From Aquarana catesbeiana (taxonomy: Eukaryota; Chordata; Amphibia; Anura; Ranidae): a stretch of DNA of 64,000 bases. Shown here in pieces: positions 1-7,775 of this stretch (positions are counted from its first letter, which is position 1; every line of letters starts with the position of its first letter). The stretch is taken from contig NC_133329.1 in assembly GCF_042186555.1 (NCBI RefSeq), positions 191,739,206 to 191,803,205 of the forward strand. Reading direction: 5' to 3'. The translations under genes and the position numbers were made by a program. The notes beneath the pieces are model-generated. The model was not told the DNA's origin, ran no database searches, and saw nothing but the letters and a program-made list of their open reading frames with translations.

Positions 1-349
1 TATTGTTTCAACTAACTGCCTAATGCCAGGAAACCACAAGCTTTGCTATATAAGGGAATAGATTGTAAAGGTACATTGTGATTGGCAATAAAACTGTTAT
101 GCGTCATGAGCCACCAGTGAACTTTTAGCCAATAAGATTCTGTCTGTTGATCTTATAAAAAGGTCACACATCCTCTGTCTATGTGTGACTTCTGCTTTTT
201 TCCTCAGCATGTAAGCATCACCCACTTGTACCGGTGCATCTGAAATAAATTTTCTTACTTTAATAATACTCGGAGTTGTGACTGATGTGGGTGAAGAGTT
301 TTCCTGTCACCTATTCTCATCCATTTAGACTACATAGGGGAACTAGACA
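1..349 (+). repeat. LTR-like fragment (retroviral-type promoter and polyA signals)
   Basis: The stretch has the layout of the 3' half of a retroviral LTR. A TATAAAA box lies near 156, a polyadenylation signal AATAAA near 244 is followed by a T-rich run, and a GT-rich segment follows before a CA-rich end. There is no coding sequence and no second copy in the window. The left part lies outside the window, so it could be a solo LTR or the end of a provirus. It does not resemble the provirus LTRs at 12418 and 30747. Confidence 0.4.
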
Positions 350-2690
350 GGGCTAAATAAACAGTGTAGTCTCTCGCGCTATCAAGTGAATCAATCTAAT
401 CTAATAAAAAATTGCAGCTAGACCTAAAAGTGTATACAAAGCACAAAGTTGGTGTGAAATGAAAAAGTGATTAGCGCAACTTAATAAGATAAATGTATAT
501 TACCTGTGACTAATGAAAAAGTAAAAAAATACACTTCTGTGTAAAACAGAACTCCTGTGTAGATTTAAGCAATAAAGTGTACTGTGAAAAATGACAATAA
601 ATATACAAAATAAACTTCTGTGCAAATAACGTATCGTGCAAATAGCAAATAAATAAATAATCTGTGCAAATGATTATGAAGTCCCAGGTAGCTCAAAGAC
701 ATGGAACTATAACACAAAACTGTGTAGTGTAATAATATAGTCCACTGTGTCTAAAAAAAGAAAAATAAATAAAGTGCTGAAAGTGTCATCAAAGGGAATC
801 TTCAATAGGAGATCCTCATAAACACCACTTAATGCTCTCTGGACTCTTACCTCAATATGAAGTATACATAGCATTAGCAATCCGCTTAGCTGGGGGACAT
901 CTATGGATCTCCCGACCTCTAAAGCCAGTAATAGCCAGTGGTGTTTCTCCAAGTAATGTATCCCAAATGATGGGTTCCGGATTCACAACATAATCATTCA
1001 CAGTAAAGGGGATAAAAAAAGAATCTCCCATAGTGCAAACCGTTTAAATACTGAATTCATTAAATAGCCAAATGAGCACTTACAAAGAAAAGATAAAAAA
1101 CAGCAGAAATGTACAATACACGTTGCTGCAGACGCCTCTTACGTCACTTCCGGTTTGTTTGATATCTGGCCACTCCCTATGCATTACGTCACATCACGTG
1201 ACTTCATCAAGGAAACCGGATTGGCTCTAAACCACATCAATTTATATGTGAAAACAGGAAGTGCGTTGGTAGCCATTTTGTTGGAGTTCTGTCTCCGTCA
1301 TGGAGGCAGCCATATTTGAATGGTCTGAAAACAGTGTGTTCTATTATGTTTATAGTGGCGGCCATATTTTTGGTGGATAAATCAATCAAAAGGGCAGAAA
1401 ACAACTGTATGATTGCGGCCCAAAGCGTCTATGTTAAAAATAACTTTATTAAAAATGGGGGTATGTATAAAAATTGTATAAAAAAGGGGATAATTAAAAC
1501 GCAAATGGATATGTTAATTCTGTAGAAATGGCATAAATGAATAATAACATCCTATGACATATATGGTGCAGATATATAAAAAATAATAATAAATAAAAAA
1601 TAAACATAAAAATACCAAAGGAATGACTCTATTAAACCTCAGACACACACAGACGACATTCCCCTCTTGGGGATATTAACATGACAATGCAAACTTCAAA
1701 CACCAATCCAATTAACAGCTAACAGTGATCTGATTAAACCATTAATTAATTAACATACATAAACATCCCACAATGGTTTGGTAATGAGGTAAAGGGGACA
1801 CAATACTAATCATATGTCCAAGAGGATTAGAAGACAGACAGAAATAATAGGTGACTCAATTAACAACGGGAATTCACACCTAGGAGGCACACAATGGGGA
1901 ATTATACAATAAGAGGAAGACAACTTAATAAACGGATTACACATAGCAACAGGAGACCTCAGCATCAGGTTGTTTTAAGCCGCTTATAATATTCTGTTTA
2001 GAGTCTGAGTGTAGTGCGAGTTAAAGTAGTCATTGCTGGTTTGGGCACAGAGGCCCCAAATCTGTATCCAGGTCTTAGGTTCCAAGAGTCTGTGTGCTTC
2101 AGGGAGACTCAAAACTGAAGCAAAACAACTCCAAAAGGTCCTGCAGGCACACACCTCCCAAAGAATAAAGCCCCCTCAAAAGCCAGGGCCCATAGTCAGT
2201 AGACAAGAGGCTACCCTGCAGTCCCCTCTAAAAGTCAATGTCCCAGTTGGGTCTGTCACAGTGCTACTTACGAGGTTTACAAAATAGCCCATTTTCGCAC
2301 TCCTAAAATATAGAAGCCTAAAAACATGCCATATATTCCCTACATGTATACTTTTGAAAAAGATATGGCAAGCTATGAAAAATACTATGGGTTGGTTCCG
2401 TATACTTCATTATGGAATGATGCAGAGTATGTGGAGCTATATAACTAAAATGTTTTGAACTATGGTATTTCAAAGGGGTTAAGTATGTTTCACAAGTGTA
2501 TGAAATTAGAGTTAGCACAGGGAACACATGATCCACATTATTTAAATCATGCACTTACAGTATACCCTCAGTTATATCAGATAGGCAAGGTAACAAAATA
2601 TACAAATGCAACAGTTACACCCCATAAATGTTCTACTTATACTATAAACTTCATGGTGGAAATTGGCGCAGTCCTGGAATATTCCTGGAA
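350..2690. other. unassigned AT-rich DNA without a recognisable gene
   Basis: I recognise no protein domain here. The short open frames (for example 707-952, 1316-1525 and 2033-2287) have no domain, no start context and no homologue elsewhere in the window. The part around 1120-1320 contains CpG-bearing TTACGTCAC and TCACGTGAC words like those near the Penelope-type ribozyme at 34-35.6 kb. A degenerate ribozyme-like fold lies at 1166-1218. Otherwise it is probably old, decayed repeat. Confidence 0.5.
1166..1218 (-). ncRNA. degenerate hammerhead-like relic
   Basis: Read on the minus strand, a TTGATGA box is followed by one A, a perfect 5-bp stem (GTCAC/GTGAC), then GTAA and the palindrome ATGCAT. 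A wobble-rich helix I (TTTCC against GGGAG) can close it. This matches the order CTGATGA, stem II, GAAA, short helix III of the Penelope-type hammerhead at 35534, but with two core substitutions expected to abolish cleavage. It is either a decayed copy or a chance resemblance. Confidence 0.25.
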
Positions 2691-2722
2691 AGTGAGTTAA
2701 CAGGAAATAACTCTGTTTTCCA

Positions 2723-2753
2723 AAGTCATCTTCCAGCATGGCTACGATAGAGG
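2723..2753. repeat. putative terminal inverted repeat of DIRS-B (3' side)
   Basis: The core AAGTCATCTTCCAG is followed by a GGCTAC-like word. The reverse complement of 38216-38249 contains the same core and spacing. The match is about 31 bases with a few differences and then fades. It lies directly beyond the recombinase C-terminus on the minus strand, where a DIRS terminal repeat is expected. Confidence 0.5.
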
Positions 2754-3018
2754 ACCAAAAAGGAACTACCCGATTAGGGGGGGCCACGGCCTGTGGCAGC
2801 TTTCTCCCGAAGGACTGATCCATGCTAGACAGCAGGTCCAAACGGTAATGCTTGATGAGGGGTTTGGAAAATGGACCAGGTGGGAGCCTTACAGATCTGG
2901 ATATGGAATGCTTCTGCTTCACCATTGCTCTTGTTGAGTAAGCTTTTAATTTAGGAGGTGGTGATATAGAAGATGCCGATAAGCTTCGGAGTTGGCCAAC
3001 TTCATCCACCGACCTATT
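2754..3018 (-). pseudogene. DIRS-B tyrosine recombinase, C-terminal part
   Basis: The minus-strand frame (inside the 145-codon frame 3009-2572) reads PPPKLKAYSTRAMV and later IKHYRLDLLSS. These correspond to the box holding the catalytic arginine (usually H-x-T-R, here Y-x-T-R) and to the catalytic tyrosine segment of DIRS recombinases. The homologous segments in DIRS-A are AHSTRVLSTSW and TFTKFYKV. The protein is interrupted at 3018/7453 by DIRS-A; its upstream part continues at 7453-7775. The His to Tyr change and sequence drift between the two boxes suggest it is inactive. Confidence 0.65.
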
Positions 3019-3020
3019 GT

Positions 3021-3188
3021 GTTTTCTCTTTCATTCATTGACGGACACAGCGCCTCCTTAATCTTGACCATTGGGTTATATCGCCTCCGCAGGAGTAGGA
3101 CTAGGCAGAACAAAAAAACACCTGGCTACGCCCATGGGCTGTCCTCAGTCAGTATATAACCCCCTCCTTGCTCTAGGTATTCAGTTTA
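3021..3188. repeat. DIRS-A left inverted terminal repeat
   Basis: It begins near GTTTTCTCTTTCATTCATTG and ends with CTAGGTATTCAGTTTA. Its reverse complement is found at 7261-7420 with a few differences and indels, sharing words such as ACGGACACAGCGCC and CCTACTCCTG (reversed). The outermost bases are repeated in complement at 7106-7160. Confidence 0.85.
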
Positions 3189-4446
3189 TTTCTGTCTAGT
3201 CAGGTGTAAGGACCTAGCTCCTTGCTGGGATCTTTTGGCCTAGCAAATTTAGGTTTTTGTCTCTTTCCTCCATGCATTTTCTCCTGGAAGATCTACAAGC
3301 AACTGCCAGGCTGAGCGACGGGCTGGATAGTCTAGATCCAGTGGTCTCCGCAGTCCAGCCAGTGAGTGCGTGCAGACCGCAGCTACATGCTAGGTCAGCC
3401 GCGACATAGCCTCAACGGACAGAGTCTGGCCCGTGAGTTAAACGTCTCACAGGGTCGCATACGAACGTGCTCTGGTCCAAGTCGCAGCGGTCCCTTGGCC
3501 GACAGCCCCCATTTCGGTGGCGAGGAGTTCTGTCTGGAGGGTCACCCGCACCATGGATTTGTAAGTACAGTCCCCCCTCTCCTCCTTTGTGTGGTTGCAG
3601 GACCCCCCCTCTCATCCTAAAGTCCCTTGGTTAAGCTGGGCTTCCCCCTCCCCCCACTGATTGGTGGGAGTCCCAGGGCAGGCAGCAGGGACCCCTGGGG
3701 GTCTCCCCCACCATTCCCCTTTAGGGTGGTGTGTGTCCTGCCCTGGTGTTATGGGGGGGGGCGTTCCAGTGCAGGGGTGCAGCGGAGGCCCCTAGGTGCA
3801 TGCTCTGCTGTGTATGCAGTATGAGATAGTGTACAGTTTGCTTGTCCCAGTACTGAGAGCGCAACGGTGCAGAGTGCACAGCAGTGTCCCCTTAAATGTT
3901 CACCCGGCCTGGTGGAGTACAGTACCTTTTGGAGGGGGGTGCCCTTGCAGAGGGTGCAGCGATGTTGAAGGCACAGAGGATCCCGGCAGCAACAACCGAC
4001 CAGGAAAGCCACGTTTGGGAGGTCCGATGACATCACGGCAGCCATTTTCTCTTGGTTTGGCTGGTCTCCGGCCGGCGGCCATGTTTGTGTAGCCGATGAC
4101 ATCACGGCGGCCATATTTCCTTAATCTAAGGAGACGCTGGAGACAGCTGAAGCCCTGTGGAGATGCCAGGGCGGCTCCTTTTCCTCCCTGGGATGGATGA
4201 AATAGATGCCGACCATTGGTGTTTGTTGGGTCAGAATTACGGCGCTCTTCCTCCTAGGGGGGTGAGTCTTTGGGGGTCCTTGTGTATCTCCCTCTCTGCT
4301 GATAAGTACCCTAGGCACCAACATAAGATCCTTTGCTACACCTTTTGCATTGGATGAGGTACACCACATTACTGGAGGTACAGTTGTATGATTCCGTGAC
4401 TTGGTGGTGCCAAAGGTTCCTTTTGTACTACAGGGTCTTCTTTCAT
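3189..4446 (+). other. DIRS-A leader region without a supported gene
   Basis: This 1.26-kb GC-rich stretch lies between the left terminal repeat and the first gag-like frame. Several short open frames exist on both strands, none with a recognisable domain. Short words such as GATGACATCACGGC recur near 4025 and 4095. It is probably the untranslated leader of DIRS-A. Confidence 0.5.
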
Positions 4447-4860
4447 ATGGAGCCTCAGGGTCACATATTACCCACTGATCCCCTCATGGAGGTGGCACTG
4501 GCAGGTCCCTCAGAACACCAGCTTCCCATGGTTGCTTTGACGGCGGTCCTTGAGTCATTGGTATCGCGGGTGGAAGTAGCGTGTGGGCAAAGACCCAGGA
4601 GGAAGCGTCCCCCGCCTTCCCCTGCTCAGTTTGTCTCATCTGATTCTGAGCCTGATGCCGCCGGAGACATGGCCCATCCAGGGGGGTTTAATATCTCGCC
4701 TCCTGACCCGTCCGATAGTGAGGATGAGTACTCCGTGGTCTCAGCAGCAAATGAAGAAGCACTGGTGGATGCACTTGTTACTGCGCTGCGGGAGACTCTA
4801 AAGATGGAGGATGCGGCTGACAGGGCCACAGATGTGGCTGTGTCCTTTTATTACGCATAA
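4447..4860 (+). pseudogene. DIRS-A gag-like protein, N-terminal part
   Basis: The open frame (4333-4860) has a plausible start at 4447 (MEPQGHILPTDPLMEV). It contains a basic stretch (RPRRKRPPP) followed by an acidic Ser/Asp/Glu segment (DPSDSEDEYS). This is the usual layout of the DIRS gag N-terminus, and DIRS-B shows the same acidic serine-rich segment near 31.6 kb. The frame ends at a stop at 4858-4860, and the homologous protein continues in another frame from about 4862, so a small indel has broken the gene. Confidence 0.6.
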
Positions 4861-4861
4861 G

Positions 4862-5518
4862 TCACCTCGCACACCAAAGGTGTTTCCTTTTCTGCCTTAT
4901 TTTGATAGGTTTACCTATAAGGAATGGGAACAATCAAAGTCACCCTTTGTGGTCCCCAAACGTTTCTCAGTACGCTACCCCTTTGAAGAATCACTTTTGA
5001 AAAAGTGGACTACCCCACCAGTGGTGGACCCTCCTGTTTCCAGGTTGAATAAAGCAACCATGACCCCAGTAGAGGAATCCCCGTCCTTTAAGGACCCGGC
5101 TGACAGGAAAGCGGAGGCTGTGGCACGCAGCATGTTTACTATGGCTGGGTCGGCATTGCGTCCAGTCTTGGCCTCGGCCCTGGTGTCGCGGACCCTAACT
5201 AAATGGGCCGAGCTTTTGCGCCAGGGTCTGGGTACGGAGCAGGTTCCCGCTGCTTATGTAGATTTAACGGACCAGTTGGTCCATGGGCTGCAATATATTT
5301 GTGATGCAGCCTTGGATGCAGCTCCTGTGCTGTTTAAGCTTTCTGTTTCAGCGGTGGTGATTAGACGTGTGCTGTGGCTTAAAAATTGGTCAGGAGACCA
5401 GCCTCTAAAAAAGCTCATTGGTCTGCCCTTTCAAGGTGACCGACTGTTTGGGGCATCCCTGGATGACATCATTAAGGGTGTCACAGGGGAGAAAGAGTAC
5501 CTTCCTGCCTCAATCTAG
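4862..5518 (+). pseudogene. DIRS-A gag-like protein, central and C-terminal domain
   Basis: The frame reads through FPFLPYFDRFTYKEWEQSKS, KRFSVRYPFEESLLKKW, DRKAEAVARSMF, VIRRVLWLKNW and GLPFQGDRLFGASLDDI. The order (EW, a basic-aromatic YPF..E segment, an RKA segment, a WLxxW box, then LPFxGxxLFG) is that of DIRS1-like gag. This family is known to have given rise to the C-terminal region of mammalian LAP2-alpha. The parallel protein in DIRS-B has MILQEWKEPE, RRFPFREE and RRVIWLKSW. The function is presumed to be a structural or nucleic-acid-binding protein of the retrotransposon particle. Confidence 0.75.
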
Positions 5519-5858
5519 GAAAGGGAAGGAGCCTTGTCGCAGATGGGGGCCTTCCTTCTCAGCCCATAAGAAATTCTTCTGGGCTCCTGGGACTGCAGAT
5601 AAAGAAACAGATCTCTCAAGTCTTCCCTGGGAAGTTCCAAGCAGTCTTGGTCTGGTAAGCCTAGAGCAGGATTCTCTGGATCCACTGACAAGACTCCTTC
5701 AGCATGAAGGTCTGCCCTCACCCATTGCTGGGGTGGGGGGGGGGGGACATCTTCGCTGGTTTCCAGATTCATGGACCTTCTTTGTGAGCGTCAAGGGGGT
5801 CCACGAATTGAACCTTTTGGGGGTATCAAAGAAGGAGGACAGAATTCGTCCACTTTAG
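5519..5858 (+). pseudogene. DIRS-A gag tail and start of reverse transcriptase
   Basis: A shifted frame continues from gag with RRWGPSFSAHKKFFW and then reaches GGHLRWFPDSWTFF. The latter corresponds to the VGGRL-x2-F-x3-W motif that opens the RT domain in this family; DIRS-B has VGGRLGSFLALW at the same place. A run of ten G (near 5737) lies just before it. The catalytic RT palm is absent downstream, so this is the left edge of a large internal deletion. Confidence 0.55.
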
Positions 5859-6030
5859 GGGGCCCTGTGTCTCCTCAGCAGGTTCATGTCAACAGGAAGT
5901 AACTAAGGCTCGTGGCAATCTCACGGGTTCCTCTGGTAGATGCCGCAGTCATCCTAGTGCCACTGCGGGGCCAACACCTTCCTCTTCTGCAGTGCCTATG
6001 AAAGACCTTGGGTGAAAGTCTTCTGGAGAG

Positions 6031-6080
6031 GGTTATATACTGACTGAGGACAGCCCGTGGGCATAGCCAGGTTTTTTTTT
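6031..6080 (+). repeat. internal fragment of the DIRS-A terminal repeat
   Basis: About 50 bases match the right terminal repeat around 7286-7335 in the same orientation (GGTTATATACTGACTGAGGA and onward to AGCCAGGTTTTTTT). It lies exactly where RT and RNase H should be, between the RT start and the recombinase. It probably marks the scar of the internal deletion. Confidence 0.7.
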
Positions 6081-6944
6081 GTGGCTGTGCCTCGGATCTT
6101 AGCTTTTCCTCAATGGGACATTGAGCAGAAGTTGGCTTTGAGTACCATCAAGGGCCAGGTGTCTGCCTTAGCAGTCTTCTTTCAGCGACCCCTAGCCACT
6201 CACCTTCATTCAAGGAGTCCGGCATGTGGCTCCACCTGTACTGTCTCTTTTGCCGCCATGGGATTTAAACTTAGTGCTATTAATTCTCCAGAAACCTCCA
6301 TTCGAGAATATTCGGGAGATTCCCTTACCTAGGTTGTCTCAGAAGGTGGCATTCTTGGTGGCTATTACCTCAGCCCGCAGGGTTTCGGAGTTGGCGGCAT
6401 TATCCTGTCGTAGTCCCTATTTAGTACTCAATAGGGATAAAGTGGTTTTTCGTCCCTGCCCATCATTTCTGCCCAAGGTTGTCTCTGACTTCCATTTGAA
6501 TGAGGACATTGTGTTGCCGTCCTCGTGTCCCAAGCCGGCTTATCCCAAGGAATTTGCTTTGCATATCTTGGATGTGGTTCGTGCAATTCGAGTGTATCTG
6601 ACAGCCACTGAGTCTTTCCGGAGGTCAGACTCACTTTTTTTTGGTTACACAGGGACAAAGGAAAGGGCTGGCCGCTTTCTCAGCTACCATCTCCAGATGG
6701 ATCAGACAGACTGACTCAGGCCTATTCTTTTAAGGGTTGGGTTCATCCTTTCCCTGTCATGGCGCACTCTACTCGGGTGCTTAGTACTTCTTGGGCCTTC
6801 CGTCATCAAGCGTCAATATCACAGGTTTGCAAGGCGGCCACTTGGTCGTCAGTGCATACTTTCACTAAATTCTATAAAGTAGTTATTTTGGTATCAGCAT
6901 ATGCTTCTTTTGGCTGCAAGGTTTTGCAGGCTGCGGTTTAAGAG
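6081..6944 (+). pseudogene. DIRS-A tyrosine recombinase
   Basis: The protein runs through three frames. The N-terminal arm-binding part is at 6085-6240 (KLALSTIKGQVSALAVFFQR). The catalytic part at 6290-6714 has AITSARRVSELAAL with the first catalytic arginine. The C-terminal part at 6759-6944 has AHSTRVLSTSWAFRH with the H-x-x-R box and TFTKFYKV with the likely nucleophilic tyrosine. Two frameshifts and a short loss around 6712-6758 break it. DIRS recombinases integrate a circular DNA copy instead of using a DDE integrase. Confidence 0.8.
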
Positions 6945-7105
6945 GAGGGTTCCCTCTTGAGGGGTGTTTTTTCTTTAAAATTTTTTATTTCAGATGGGGC
7001 TCCTGTTTCCCAGTTAAGGCTCCTGTATCCTGGTTAGGGCTCTTGTGATTAGCCTTGGGGTATTTTGCCCACCCCTCATTTTTCTTTGGCTCTCCTTTTG
7101 GACAT

Positions 7106-7218
7106 CCCAATGGTCAAGATCAAGGAGGCGCTGTGTCCGTCGATGAACGAAAGAGAAAATGGGATTTTTGTACTCACTGTAAAATCCATTTCTCTGAGTT
7201 CATCGATGGACACAGCAC
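7106..7218 (+). repeat. DIRS-A internal complementary region
   Basis: The first half (7106-7155) is the reverse complement of the left end of the element, including its outermost bases. The second half (7156-7218) is the reverse complement of the outermost right end, including GATTTTTGTACTCACTGTAA, which occurs inverted at 7420-7449. The two halves meet at TGGG near 7158. This is the diagnostic DIRS feature: a template that bridges both ends during circle formation. Confidence 0.85.
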
Positions 7219-7260
7219 CCACCCCTCTATGGAGTTTATACTTCTATTACTGCTTGCTAC

Positions 7261-7450
7261 TAAACTGAATACCTAGAGCAGGGAGGGGGTTATATACTGA
7301 CTGAGGACAGCCCGTGGACATAGCCAGGTTTTTTTGTTCTGTCTAGCCCTACTCCTGTGGAGGCGATATAACCCAATGGTCAAGATTAAGGAGGCGCTGT
7401 GCCTGTCGATGAACTCAGAGAAATAGATTTTATAGTGAGTACAAAAATCC
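7261..7450. repeat. DIRS-A right inverted terminal repeat
   Basis: Reverse complement of 3021-3188, extended at the outer end by about 30 bases (ATAGTGAGTACAAAAATCC) that are present in complement in the internal complementary region but not at the left end. This asymmetry is normal for DIRS elements. Confidence 0.85.
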
Positions 7451-7452
7451 TA

Positions 7453-7767
7453 ATTTTTGAAGCATTCTTTCCTTTGTTAGGACCTGAAAAAAGCATCAAT
7501 CTTTTGTACGCTCTATGTAGGAGATCAGGCACCTACTGACGTCAACTTTATTAAACTCTACTTGCTTATCATGTCTGGGTTCATTGCAAAAAGACGGATT
7601 GATAATTTCTTCTGAACGGTGGAAGTCCGAAGCCACTTTAGGAAGAAAAGCAGGATCCAAGGTTAGGATTATTTTGTCTGGAAGAATAATACAATAAGGC
7701 ATCCAGCCCTAGACTGAGAGTATCTCTCTGCAGGGAATAGAATTTGTCTACGTTTCTGTTCTCCTTG
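7453..7767 (-). pseudogene. DIRS-B: RNase H/recombinase junction and N-part of tyrosine recombinase
   Basis: On the minus strand the sequence resumes the RNase H C-terminal neighbourhood (LFATKENRNVDKFYSLQ), directly continuing the frame that stops at the hAT insertion at 10330. It then enters the recombinase (PAFLPKVASDFHRSEEI, matching PSFLPKVVSDFHLNEDI of DIRS-A). It ends in a SGPNKGKNASK-type segment at the DIRS-A insertion. Several stops and frame changes are present. Confidence 0.7.
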
Positions 7768-7775
7768 GTCGCAAA
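7768..7775. repeat. 8-bp target-site duplication of hAT foldback (left)
   Basis: GTCGCAAA here is repeated exactly at 10322-10329 on the other side of the element. Eight-base duplications are characteristic of hAT transposases. Confidence 0.85.

Larger units (their letters stand above)
3021..7450 (+). mobile_element. DIRS-A: DIRS1-like element with inverted terminal repeats and internal complementary region
   Basis: A plus-strand element of about 4.4 kb inserted in the recombinase gene of DIRS-B. It has inverted terminal repeats (3021-3188 and 7261-7450), a gag-like region, the first residues of the reverse transcriptase domain, a tyrosine recombinase and an internal complementary region at 7106-7218. 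RT, RNase H and methyltransferase are deleted, so it needs help in trans. The frame of DIRS-B resumes on the far side. DIRS circles are thought to form when the internal complementary region templates the joining of the two terminal repeats. Confidence 0.85.

Noticed and set aside
1..349. LTR belonging to the provirus at 12418
   Set aside because: No shared sequence with either provirus LTR beyond the generic TATA and AATAAA signals.
2455..2700. Small plus-strand frame next to the DIRS-B end
   Set aside because: I tested it for L1, ERV and DIRS similarity by eye and saw none; it is too short to support as a gene.
3366..4369. Several 60-120-codon frames in the DIRS-A leader
   Set aside because: They overlap on both strands in GC-rich sequence, none with homology or start context; stop-poor composition explains them.
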